From Isotricha intestinalis (taxonomy: Eukaryota; Ciliophora; Litostomatea; Vestibuliferida; Isotrichidae), in contig JAJJLU010003813.1 of assembly GCA_023807065.1 (NCBI GenBank), positions 1 to 29,851 on the forward strand: a DNA stretch of 29,851 bases. The letters run 5' to 3'. The position numbers and the translations under genes were made by a program. The notes beneath the pieces were generated by a model that saw nothing but the letters and a program-made list of their open reading frames with translations, did no database searches and was not told where the DNA came from. Below are positions 1-9,238 of the stretch, piece by piece (position 1 is the first letter of the stretch; each line of letters opens with the position of its first letter).

Positions 1-243
1 AAATTCTTTATTTTCTGTCATTTTACTATCAATTGAACTTCTTATACTTATTAAACTTGTTCTTTTATTTTCTATTTGATTTTTTAAAGAATTTGTGAAT
101 TGAAATTCTATTGAATCTTTTATATTTTTATTTGAGTTTATTACATTTTTATGAACGTTATTTATGTCTGATAATTCTATTTCTAAACTTAATATTTCTA
201 AAGATGGATATAAATTTCTTGTTAAAACATTTCTTTTTTTCAT
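1..243 (-). CDS. Partial hypothetical protein (N-terminal 81 aa)
   Basis: An open frame starts at an ATG at 243 (upstream context AATTTAA) and runs 81 codons without a stop to the left edge, so only the N-terminus is present. It starts MKKRNVLTRNLYPSLEI and then has a helical, Ser/Asn/Ile-rich stretch spaced like a coiled coil. I do not recognise the family. Composition and codon use match the solid genes nearby. A short upstream exon is conceivable (a GTAAGT donor-like site lies at 410-415 on this strand), which would move the true start. Confidence 0.5.
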   Translation of the reverse strand, partial: MKKRNVLTRNLYPSLEILSLEIELSDINNVHKNVINSNKNIKDSIEFQFTNSLKNQIENKRTSLISIRSSIDSKMTENKEF

Positions 244-397
244 TTAAATTTATTGTTCAATTTAATAAAAATTATTAATTAATGAAATTAAATTTTATAA
301 ATTATATATTATTTTGTATGGAGTCTTAAAGTATAATTTATTTTTTTTTATTACTTTAATTAAAAATATTAAATAATTTAGAATTTTCAAAAAAATT

Positions 398-709
398 TTA
401 AAACAATAAACTTACCAATAAGTTTTTATCCCATTCTTCTTTATCAGGCATTTTATAATTTATTAATTTTATTTTTATGCATAATTTCTTTCCTAAATCT
501 TTATCAATAATATTATTATAATCAGAAACATTATTATTAAGATTTCTAAATTTATTTGAAATAATTTCATTTCTTTGACAAATAACACAAAATCTTTTTT
601 TATCAATGTATTTTTTATGATATTTATGACTACATTTAAAAGCAAAAATTCTTTCTCTACTTTCAAATTTCTTTTTACATAAATCACATTTTGATAAATT
701 AAATTTAAT
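398..709 (-). pseudogene. RING-like zinc finger fragment without a start codon
   Basis: This 103-residue open frame has no ATG before its RING-like part; it opens right after an in-frame TAA at 710-712. It shows a C-x2-C pair (KCDLCKKKF), then FKCSHKYHKKY, then a second C-x2-C pair (FCVICQ). This is the spacing of a RING finger, reminiscent of the C-terminal RINGs of HOPS/CORVET-type Vps proteins. The sixth ligand, normally Cys after the second His, is Tyr here. The 106 bp to the divergent gene at 816 contain no ATG or convincing upstream exon on this strand. It may be a 5'-truncated gene remnant, or a last exon whose other exons I cannot see. The frame ends at a TAA at 398-400. Confidence 0.4.
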
Positions 710-815
710 TTAAAAAAAAGTTTTTTTCCAAACCTTTAATAAATTAATTAATAATAATTTATTAATATTTCAATAAATTTTCTTATAATCCAATTTTAAA
801 ATAATATAAATTAAA

Positions 816-1625
816 ATGTCAAAAAAAAAACTAAAATTAAAAACAAAATTAACAGAAATTGAAAATTCAAATGTAAAATCATATTTCAATCTTTTAAACG
901 CAACTGATTATTTTAAAAAAATGATGAAAGATTATACAATAGACTCAAAAAGGAATAAGAAATTTTCAGATATTCATTCTTTATTAAATGATTATAGAAA
1001 TCAAAAAATTCGTCAAATTCCAGAAAATGATATGTTAAAAGATGAAGTAGGTGAAGAAATAAAAAAATTAAAAGAATTTAAACCTCAAGTTCAAAATCGT
1101 AGATTAAGTATAAAAGAAAAAAATGAAATAACAAAAAATAAAAATAAATTAAAAAAAAGAGAAAACAGAACAAGCTTTTTAATATCTTTAGAAAAATTAG
1201 ATAAACAAGAAAATAAATTACCTTATTTTATCCAAAAAAATTCTTATCTAAATAAAATAAGAGAGAATAATGAAAAAGAATTAAGTGCTGAAAGAATAAT
1301 TTATCATAAAAGGTATTTAAGTGATAATTATAATATTCCTACTTCAAGAAAAACTATTTTATTAACTCATAATTCAACAAAATCTGATTTTAATACTGTC
1401 ACCAAAACTATTTCTAATATAAGAAGTACAAGAAATAAAATAATGCATGATAAGATTGATTTTTTATCTAATGATTTATTACAGGAAAGTTCTAATTTAA
1501 TTAAAAGTTATAGTAATACTATTAAAAATTTTAGTAATAATTATGATGAATGGAAAAAAATTCAAGAAATTAAATTTCCTTATATTAATAAAGGGTTTAA
1601 TAAATATGGAAGTAAAAATTTATAA
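816..1625 (+). CDS. Hypothetical charged protein, 269 aa
   Basis: A complete frame with an AAAATG start context and a TAA stop. The protein is Lys/Asn/Ser-rich and basic, predicted mostly helical in the middle (LSIKEKNEITKNKNKLKKR), with no Cys, no membrane segment and no motif I recognise. It converges on the VHS gene, with only 56 bp between the two stops, so the 3' ends may overlap in the transcripts. Length and composition resemble lineage-specific protist proteins. No function is assigned. Confidence 0.7.
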   Translation: MSKKKLKLKTKLTEIENSNVKSYFNLLNATDYFKKMMKDYTIDSKRNKKFSDIHSLLNDYRNQKIRQIPENDMLKDEVGEEIKKLKEFKPQVQNRRLSIKEKNEITKNKNKLKKRENRTSFLISLEKLDKQENKLPYFIQKNSYLNKIRENNEKELSAERIIYHKRYLSDNYNIPTSRKTILLTHNSTKSDFNTVTKTISNIRSTRNKIMHDKIDFLSNDLLQESSNLIKSYSNTIKNFSNNYDEWKKIQEIKFPYINKGFNKYGSKNL

Positions 1626-1681
1626 TTATTATTTTATATATAATTATATTTTTTATTAGAATCTCTTTTTTTAATTATATC

Positions 1682-2440
1682 TTAATTATTATTTGAAAAA
1701 AAATTAGTTAATATTTTATTTCCTATTATATTATTAAAATGAGATTTAATATTCTCAAAATAATTATTATTTTCTTTATTTTCTTTATTATATTCATTAG
1801 GATTATAATAATTAATATCAATAAAATTTGTATTATTATTCAATTCTTCTTCATTTACTTTCTCAATAACATTATCACTATATTTATTTTCAATTTTTTC
1901 AAAGTCTTTAATATAACTTTCATTATCTTGTAAATTTTTTAATTGTTTATTAAGTGTATAAGCTTTTATTTCATTATCTAAAATATATTTATTATAAGTT
2001 TCTAATTTATATTCTTGGTTTGGAAAAACAATTCCTTTATTTAATAAATATAAATAACATTGATTGAAAGAAGAATAATTTTTATTTTTATTAAAATTAT
2101 TATTCCATTTTTGAATCAAATAAATAATTTCCATTTGAATTTTAATCGAATAATTGTGTTCTTTTTTTAATAAAATAAATAAACTCATTAAGAATTCTTT
2201 TTGACTAAATAAATAAAATAAATTTAAATTTCCATAAGTGAAAATGAAATCAATAAAATCTAAGTTAAGTATATTATTTGGTTGAGTTACTAATTTATTT
2301 TTAACAAATAAAAAAATTTGATTATCATAATCACAGTTAAATTGGATTTTTTTTAAAATTTCAATCCATGAATTCTTATTAAACCCATTGTCTTTATATA
2401 ACAATTTAATATAAAACAAGGCATCATCATTATAACTCAT
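1682..2440 (-). CDS. VHS-domain protein, 252 aa
   Basis: Residues about 15-150 resemble a VHS domain, the helical superhelix at the N-terminus of Hrs, STAM, GGA and TOM1 that binds ubiquitin or sorting signals on endosomes and the trans-Golgi. The supporting pattern is a run of helices: LDFIDFIFTYGNLNLFYLF (matching the family's L-x-D-x-x-V-x-N-CG helix region), QKEFLMSLFILLKK (E-F-L-x-x-L), then KIQMEIIYLIQKW (the typical L-I-Q-x-W helix), and KGIVFP (family G-V-x-FP) closing the domain. The remaining ~100 residues hold a short coiled-coil segment and an Asn/Glu-rich tail. No FYVE, SH3, GAT or UIM module is evident, so this is a minimal VHS protein. An ENTH/ANTH protein is the main alternative. 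The start at 2440 gives MSYNDD and fits the domain boundary. Confidence 0.65.
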   Translation of the reverse strand: MSYNDDALFYIKLLYKDNGFNKNSWIEILKKIQFNCDYDNQIFLFVKNKLVTQPNNILNLDFIDFIFTYGNLNLFYLFSQKEFLMSLFILLKKEHNYSIKIQMEIIYLIQKWNNNFNKNKNYSSFNQCYLYLLNKGIVFPNQEYKLETYNKYILDNEIKAYTLNKQLKNLQDNESYIKDFEKIENKYSDNVIEKVNEEELNNNTNFIDINYYNPNEYNKENKENNNYFENIKSHFNNIIGNKILTNFFSNNN

Positions 2441-2690
2441 ATAATAAAAAAATCTAATTAATTAAATCTTTTATGTAAATTATATTTAACTATTTAAAAA
2501 AACAATGAAAAATGTCAATAAATAAATCTTAAAAAAAAAGAAATGACAATTTAAAAAATCTTTAATATATAATTCCAAATCTAATAATAAAAAATAATAA
2601 ATTAGAAACTCTAAAAAAAAAAAAAATTAAAAAAAAAAAAATCAAAAAAAAAATAAAATAAAATTGAATTAAAAAAATCTAAATATTTTT

Positions 2691-4807
2691 TTAAAAATCA
2701 CTTCTATAATTTTCTTCATTATTCCTACAAATTGAACATCCTAAAGCATATTCTTCTCCATTAGGTGGATGTTTCCCTCCAACTTCGCAAGTTTTAGAAT
2801 TACATTTAGGTAACTTATCCTTAGGATATTTACTAATATAATCTCCCCTGCATTGTCTAGCATGGCAATCTTCACAAAAATGTGTTGTTCCCCAACAGAA
2901 CCAAGATGCTATTTTACAACAGAATCTGCATTTATACTCTATGAAATCTTTTCCATGTTTCTTACAATCAGTAATCCCAGCAACACCACTTAAATTAGCA
3001 TCTTTACCACAAACACAATCTTTAGGATCATATACTTTATTTGGATTATCATTATTTACATTAGGACCATCACCACATTCACGACGACCTGCAAAATATG
3101 GTTTCTTACATATATAACACATATAATAAGATAAACGCTTTAAGGCATATTCTAATTTTTGACCATACCATTTTGAATTTGGATCTGTTAATTTTGGATC
3201 TTTATCTAATTCCTCAAACTTTAATCTTTTTAATGACATATCACATATTTCATCATATAATTTTTTATTTTCATTTATTAAATTCTGTAATTCAGGAACT
3301 TGAGGACAATTATACCATTTATTACAAGTAAACAATGATTGAATGTTATTTTTGGTCCAACCCATCTTCCTTCTAATCTTTTTTTAATACATGAATAATG
3401 AACATAGTGATTACAAGATAATAAAACAATAGGAGCATTTCCTAATCCTTCAGTATAACATATATTACAATAAGAATCAGCATCTTGATCAAATATAGGT
3501 TTAAAACTAGGACATTCATTATTTAAACAAGGAGGACATTTTGTTTCTGAATTAACACCATAACATTTATGACCACAAGGTAAAGTTTTTTTACAAGATA
3601 ATTTATATCTTTCTAAACAATCTTGAGATTTACATACATCATCTTGTGGTCCTTTATTATTTCCTTTTATTTCATTAGTACAATATTTACACTTTTTAGC
3701 TTTTTCATGAAGAGCAGATTGCTCACATGTCATTCCTATATGATATGGTGTTTTTTTACATTTAGCACAAAAGTTTTTACCACATGATCCACATCTACAT
3801 CTATTTTCTGCATAATCTATTGCTGCTTCTCTCGATAATTTATTATTTTGATCATCTCTTACATTAAAATCTACTTTTCCTTTTTCGAAAGAATTCATTT
3901 CATGACAATTTGGACATTCAATTAAATTTCCAAATAATAATTCATTAAATTTCTTTACTAATGATTCATATTTATTTTCACCTAATATTTCTTTTTTATA
4001 TTGCTCATTTATTGGAGAGTTACATATTTTACATTTCATATTTGGTAAATCTCTTTCTGCTTCAGTGGTAAAACATTTTGTACATATTAAATGAATACAA
4101 TCTAAATATATTATTTCTGGAGATTTACATATTTGACAAACTTCTAAATTTCCTTCTTGTTGATATCCTGCTTTGTTAAATGGATTATTTTTATTTTGAC
4201 TCATTGGATTATTCACTGGTTCATTTCTTTGATTAAATGGATCATTATCTTTTTTATTAAATGGATTATTCTGAGCAGGTTTAATTCCATAATTATTTTG
4301 ATTATTAAAAGGATTATTTTTTGAATTAGAATAAGCATTATTATTTGAATTAGGAAAAGCATTATTTGAATTAGAATAAGCATTATTATTTGAATTAGGA
4401 AAAGCATTATTTGAATTAGAATAAGAATTATTATTTGAATTAGGAAAAGCATTATTTGAATTAGAATAAGAATTATTATTTGAATTATTAAAAGGATTAT
4501 TATTATAACCAGAGAAATTAGGATTATTTGAACCAGAAACATTATTCATTCCACTTGGTTTTGATGATGATAATTGAGCTAAATAATTCTGAATTTTTTT
4601 ATCTAGGACTAATATATATTGACTTAAAAGAAATTTAATTATAAAAAGATTGTCCTTTGGCTCGGAATATCTTTTTAATAATTCACCGAATTCTTGGTCA
4701 AAGTGTTTGAAATTGTTTTTGAAATCCTGACATTTTTGAAAATGTTGGTGGAAATCTTGTTTTGAAAATATTTTTCCACATTTACATTTTATTGAGTTTA
4801 GGTCCAT
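2691..4807 (-). CDS. RING-IBR/RING-Cys-relay (MYCBP2-like) E3 ubiquitin ligase, one frameshift
   Basis: Two overlapping frames join by a -1 shift at 3329 into a 705-aa protein. In order: a C2HC-like finger (C8, C10, H22, C26), an Asn/Ser-rich linker with 15-residue repeats (about 95-210), RING1 (C224-C262, starting CQICKS), an IBR-like region (about 298-361, CGKNFCAKC and HIGMTC), a further Cys-rich segment with LPCGHKC (about 373-435), RING2 (C447-C495, CNICYTEGLGNAP ... RWVGPKITF) and a tandem-cysteine RCR region (about 505-700). RING2 and the C-terminus match the end of animal MYCBP2/PHR1 closely: YICKKPYFAGRREC, KHGKDFIEYKCRFCC, GTTHFC, HPPNGEEYALGCSICRN. The two MYCBP2 relay cysteines (Cys4520 and Cys4572, numbering from memory) correspond to C578 and C638. 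The catalytic His is kept as H649, and the Phe after the second Cys is Trp639. MYCBP2 passes ubiquitin through the two cysteines to Thr/Ser hydroxyls. The giant RCC1 and PHR parts of MYCBP2 are absent. The intact catalytic residues suggest a working enzyme and an assembly indel, but this is inference. Confidence 0.85.
4321..4500 (-). repeat. Four tandem 45-bp units coding an Asn/Ser-rich linker
   Basis: Four consecutive 45-bp units (4321-4365, 4366-4410, 4411-4455, 4456-4500) are nearly identical. The third and fourth differ from the first two by a C-to-A change early in the unit, and the fourth diverges in its last third. In frame they encode a 15-residue repeat around AFPNSNNN(A/S)YSNSN in the linker before RING1 of the RCR-type ligase. 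Because 45 is a multiple of three, copy number can change without breaking the frame, so length variation between strains is likely. Confidence 0.9.
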
Positions 4808-5048
4808 TTTTTTTATTAAATTTTTTTTTTTTTCTTTAAATATATATATTTATTATAGATAAAAGATTGAAATAATGGTTATTTATTTTTTTTAATTCAT
4901 TTATTATTTTTTTCTATTTTATATTTTTTTATTTTTTTTTTTAAGTTTTTAATTAATATTTGTAAGTTAAAATTTTTAATTTTATTTTAATTAATTGTTT
5001 AAAATAATTTATAATTAAAATGAAAAAAATATTTTAAATAAATAAAAA
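4808..5048. promoter_or_regulatory. Divergent intergenic region
   Basis: This 241-bp spacer separates the starts of the RCR-type ligase (minus) and the coiled-coil gene (plus), so both promoters must lie here or in the flanking coding sequence. It holds long T-runs near the ligase and A/T-mixed sequence near the other gene. I see no specific motif beyond low-complexity A/T. Confidence 0.3.
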
Positions 5049-7463
5049 ATGGAACAAAATAATATTTCTCTTCAAAATAAAGATAATAGACATCCTACAA
5101 ATATTTATTTAGAAAATTCTCTTTTTTCAAACGAAACAAATATTCTAAATCAAAAAAGAAGTAAAATAAACAAATATAAAGAAACATCAATAAATAATAA
5201 ACTTCAATTAAACAATTTGTTAACTAATATTAAAAAAGGAATATCACAAATTTCAGAAGATTTAACTTCATCTGAAAATAATATTGAGAAATATATTAGA
5301 AAACATTATAATAAAGAACTAAATAATTTTAGAAATAATAATAGAAATTTTCCTTATAGTTATTCAAATAAACACCTTTTTCCTTCTTTTTATCAAAAAG
5401 TTAATAATCAATATGTTAATATTTCATATTTTAAAAATTTATCTCCTTTGAATAAGAATAATATTATTAGTGAAAATGAAAAAAAAAAAAATGAAAATGA
5501 AAATAATGAAAAAGAAATTAAAAATGAAAGTGATATTAATGAAGATAAAGAAGAAAAACTAAAAAATGAGATTAATGATAAAATGTATAAAGAACAAATA
5601 AAAGAAAAAGATTTTGAAATTAATAATTTACAACAAAAAAATAAATTAGTTATAGAAGAAAATGAAATTTTAAAAGAACAAATAAAAAATTATTCATTTG
5701 AAATAAAAAAAAAAGATGAAGAAATAATTAAAAATAATGAAAATAATTTATTATTAATTGAAAAAGAAAAAGAAATAAATAATTTAAAAGAAAAAATAAA
5801 TTTTCAAAATAATAATATAAATGAATTAAATAAAGAAAAAGAAAATAAAATAAATGAATATGAAAATAAATTAAAAGAAGAAAAAAATAAAATTATTAAA
5901 TTAGAAAATGAAAAAAATCAAATTCAAAAAAAATATGATGATTTAATAAATGATAATTTAAAAAAAGATGATAAAAAAATAATAAATAATTTACAAAATG
6001 AATTAAACGAAATTAAAAAAGAAAAAGAAAAAATTAATAAAGAAAAAGAAAATGAAAAAGAAAAATATGAAAATGTATTATCAAATCAAAATAACGAAAT
6101 AGAAAAAATTTTACAAGAAAAAAACGATATTTCAAATAAATTAAATGGAATAAATTCAGAATTTGAAAATTTAAAAACTCTTAAAAATATTGTTTTTGAA
6201 AAGAATAAATATTTAGAAAATGAAAAAGAAAACTTAATAAAAGAATATGAAAAAAAAATAAAAGAATTAAAAAGTTTAAATTTAAATAAAGATAAAGAGT
6301 TAAATACCTTAAAAGAAAATTTAAATAATAATCAAATTGAAAAAGAAAAAGAAGATAATAATTTATTAAAAAAAGAAGTTAATAAATTAAAGAATAATTT
6401 ACAAGAAAAAATATTAGAATATAATAAATCAAATGAACAATTTGAAACTCTTAAAAAAAATTATGATAATAATATAAATGATTTAGAAAATAAAATAAAA
6501 AAATTAGAAGAAAATGTTAATTCAAAAAATAATGAAATAAATCAATTAAAAGATGAAATTTCTAATAATAAAAAAGAAATTAATAATATTAAAAATGAAA
6601 ATGATATTTTAAAATTAACTAAAACTAATAATGATAATAATATAAATTTAGAAAATAATTTAAAAGAAAAAAATGAATTAATTAAAAGTTTAGAAGATAA
6701 ATTAACAAAAAAAGAAAATGAAGTTTTAAAATTAAAAGAAGAAAAAAATGATTATTTAATACAATTAAATAAAAATGAAACAACAAATAATAATTTATTA
6801 TCTGAGAAATTAAAAGAAAATGAAAATTTAAACCAGGAAAATTTGTCTTTACAAAATGAAATATTAGAGTTAAAAGAAAAAAATAAAAATTTAGAAGAAG
6901 AAAATACTTCTCAACAAAAGCAAATAATATTATTTAAAAAAAATATACAAGACTTTGAAAAAATTAAAAAAGAAAATGAATTAAACTTTAATCTTTATCA
7001 AAATGCTTTAAATGAAAATCAAAAATTATTAAAACAAATAGATGAAAAAGAGCTAAATAATTTAAATAATGAAAATTTAGAAATTGAAGGTTTAAAAAAT
7101 GTAAATGAAAAATTAATAATTGAGAATAAGAATTTAAATGAAAAAAATAAACAAAATGAAGAAGACAAAAATAGTTTAATTTTAACTTTAAATCAATTAA
7201 AACAAGAAATAAAAAATAAAGATAATGAAATTATACAGTTAAAAAATGAAAAAAATAAAAATATTTCTCAAAATAAATCTTGTGAAAATATTTTTAATGA
7301 TAATGTAAGCAAATTAAGTAGTTTAAGTGGAAATGAAAATGAACTTCTTGAAAAATATAAAAAAAAATATAAAGAACAAAAAATGGAACTTCAAAGAAAT
7401 AAAATCCAATTAGATTTATTAAAAGAAGAAATAAGAGAATTAAAGCAAAAAATTCCTAAATAA
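5049..7463 (+). CDS. Long coiled-coil protein, 804 aa
   Basis: A complete frame with start context AAAAAATGG and a TAA stop. Residues about 1-135 are non-repetitive, Asn/Ser/Tyr-rich and probably unstructured. From about residue 140 to the end the sequence is almost unbroken coiled coil: Lys/Glu/Asn with Leu/Ile at heptad positions, for example LKEKINFQNNNINELNKEK and LKEEIRELKQKIPK. No globular head, Walker motif, zinc finger or membrane segment is present, so it is not an SMC or kinesin. Proteins of this build serve as rods in basal bodies, Golgi tethers or cytoskeletal fibres, but composition alone cannot choose among these. It converges on the DEAD-box gene. Confidence 0.8.
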   Translation: MEQNNISLQNKDNRHPTNIYLENSLFSNETNILNQKRSKINKYKETSINNKLQLNNLLTNIKKGISQISEDLTSSENNIEKYIRKHYNKELNNFRNNNRNFPYSYSNKHLFPSFYQKVNNQYVNISYFKNLSPLNKNNIISENEKKKNENENNEKEIKNESDINEDKEEKLKNEINDKMYKEQIKEKDFEINNLQQKNKLVIEENEILKEQIKNYSFEIKKKDEEIIKNNENNLLLIEKEKEINNLKEKINFQNNNINELNKEKENKINEYENKLKEEKNKIIKLENEKNQIQKKYDDLINDNLKKDDKKIINNLQNELNEIKKEKEKINKEKENEKEKYENVLSNQNNEIEKILQEKNDISNKLNGINSEFENLKTLKNIVFEKNKYLENEKENLIKEYEKKIKELKSLNLNKDKELNTLKENLNNNQIEKEKEDNNLLKKEVNKLKNNLQEKILEYNKSNEQFETLKKNYDNNINDLENKIKKLEENVNSKNNEINQLKDEISNNKKEINNIKNENDILKLTKTNNDNNINLENNLKEKNELIKSLEDKLTKKENEVLKLKEEKNDYLIQLNKNETTNNNLLSEKLKENENLNQENLSLQNEILELKEKNKNLEEENTSQQKQIILFKKNIQDFEKIKKENELNFNLYQNALNENQKLLKQIDEKELNNLNNENLEIEGLKNVNEKLIIENKNLNEKNKQNEEDKNSLILTLNQLKQEIKNKDNEIIQLKNEKNKNISQNKSCENIFNDNVSKLSSLSGNENELLEKYKKKYKEQKMELQRNKIQLDLLKEEIRELKQKIPK

Positions 7464-7669
7464 ATTATATAAAATAATATTTTAAAAACTATATATAAAA
7501 TAAAATAAAAAAAAATATTAAAGATAATCACTTTAATCCTTTAATTTAAAGAATATATTATGAATAAGTCATTTTTAAAATATTTTAAAAAGCTTTAAAA
7601 AAAAAAAATTTATAAATTATATATTGAAAAATAATATATTAATATTTAAATTAAAAACCTTAAAAAATT

Positions 7670-9238
7670 TTATTCTTTTTTTTTAGATAAATTTATTAAC
7701 CACTTAGGACATTTAACATCATCATGATATCCTTTTTTTAAATTATTCTCAATCATATTATTAATCATTTTAGAAATATATTTTAATTTTCCAACATCAT
7801 TATCAATTATAAAAGTAATAGCTCTTCCTTGTTTACCTGCTCTTCCAGTTCTTCCAATTCTATGAATATAATTAACAGGTTTATAAGGACAATCATAATT
7901 AATAACAGTCTTAACATTTTTAAAATCAATTCCTCTTGATAATAAATCAGAACATAATAAAATCCAAGTTTCACCTTCTCTAAATTTTTCAATTTGATTT
8001 TCTCTTTCTTTTTTACTCATTTTACTATGAATATATGAAATTTTTGGTGTTTCAAATTTAATATTTTCATATATTGATTTTAATTTATTTATTCCTTCTA
8101 CAAATATTAATATTGGAAATTCTATTTTTTCATTAAATAAATTTCTTATTCCTATTAACTTACCTTCTTCATTTGTACAATAAATAAATTCTTGATAAAT
8201 GTGTTTAGCAGGAATATTATTTTTTCCTATTGATATTTTTAATGAATCAAATATATGACTTGTTATTATTTCTCCTATATTTTCTAAAACTGTTGCACTG
8301 AAAAAGGCTTTTGTTATATTTTTCTTATCTGATATTTTGCTTAATATTTCATCTATTAATTCTATAAATCCATTATCAAAAAATTTATCTGCTTCATCTA
8401 AGATAACATATAATAATTTATTTAATAAATTATCATTGCATATGTTAATTAAATTTAAAATATTTTTCGGTGTTGATATAAAAATATCATTATTAACTAA
8501 AAATTTTTCATATTCTTTTTCAATACTTATTATCATTCCTTTATTTACATATTTAACTTTAATTTCATCTTTACTTCCTTCACAATAATATTTACTAAAT
8601 AAAAGAGTATCATTAAATATTTGCTTTGCTAATTCTTTAGTAGGTAAAATAATAATAATTTTATTTGGTTTTTCTTTTAATTTATTTAAAAAAGAATTAT
8701 GAATAATTGGAATTAAATATGAAAAAGTTTTTCCTGAGCCTGTTTCACTTGAAGCAATAATATTTTTTTTTTTAATTAATAAAGGAATTACTATACTTTG
8801 AATTGGAGATGGATTTTTGTATTTATATTTTTTTTCTATTATTTCAGGAAAAATTAATCTTAATTTACATTCTTTTTGAATTTCTTTAAAAGAAACTAAA
8901 GGATTTATTTCATCGTAAGATGATGATATTAAATTTAATTTTTCATATAAATTATTTTTCAATGTTTTTAAGGTTTCTTTTAATTCTTTTATTTCCTTTT
9001 CTTTTTTCTCTTGTGTTATATTTGTTGATTTAGTTATTTCTATTATTTTTTTTTGGATTTTTTTTATTTGATTTTTTTCTTTTATATAATCTGGAAAAGT
9101 TTCATTTGTATTTTTTTCTTCTAATTGCTTTTCTTCTTTTTCTTTTTCTTTAAATAGTTTCTTCTTTTGATTAAAATTTAATCCGTTTGATAATATATTA
9201 AATGTTGTTTTTATATTTAATCCTTGTTTCTTTTCCAT
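7670..9238 (-). CDS. DEAD-box RNA helicase, Rok1/DDX52-like, 522 aa
   Basis: All helicase motifs are visible: Q-motif region (KYKNPSPIQ, about 139-147), Walker A SETGSGKT (164-171), PTKELA (199-204), STPKNIL (255-261), DEAD (281-284), SAT (314-316), a YIHSKMSKKER region (402-412), SDLLSRGIDF (430-439) and HRIGRTGR (459-466). The motif V-VI block, with RGIDF-x2-V-x2-VINYD-x-P and YIHRIGRTGRAG, plus the N-terminal coiled segment, fits the Rok1/DDX52 group. That group unwinds pre-rRNA/snoRNA duplexes during small-subunit ribosome assembly in the nucleolus. The N-terminal ~110 residues are Lys/Glu-rich, and a short basic C-terminus ends KWLINLSKKKE. Helicase identity is certain; the subgroup is likely but was not tested by phylogeny. 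Confidence 0.92.
   Translation of the reverse strand: MEKKQGLNIKTTFNILSNGLNFNQKKKLFKEKEKEEKQLEEKNTNETFPDYIKEKNQIKKIQKKIIEITKSTNITQEKKEKEIKELKETLKTLKNNLYEKLNLISSSYDEINPLVSFKEIQKECKLRLIFPEIIEKKYKYKNPSPIQSIVIPLLIKKKNIIASSETGSGKTFSYLIPIIHNSFLNKLKEKPNKIIIILPTKELAKQIFNDTLLFSKYYCEGSKDEIKVKYVNKGMIISIEKEYEKFLVNNDIFISTPKNILNLINICNDNLLNKLLYVILDEADKFFDNGFIELIDEILSKISDKKNITKAFFSATVLENIGEIITSHIFDSLKISIGKNNIPAKHIYQEFIYCTNEEGKLIGIRNLFNEKIEFPILIFVEGINKLKSIYENIKFETPKISYIHSKMSKKERENQIEKFREGETWILLCSDLLSRGIDFKNVKTVINYDCPYKPVNYIHRIGRTGRAGKQGRAITFIIDNDVGKLKYISKMINNMIENNLKKGYHDDVKCPKWLINLSKKKE

Noticed and set aside
493..687. A 64-residue hydrophobic frame on the minus strand
   Set aside because: It is the wrong frame over the RING-like fragment; the Cys/His pattern lies in the neighbouring frame.
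3299..3333. A 35-nt GT...AG segment on the minus strand that would also fix the frame of the RCR-type ligase
   Set aside because: Splicing it out would delete the last C-x2-C zinc pair of RING2, which aligns with MYCBP2 in sequence and spacing; a one-base indel explains the data better.
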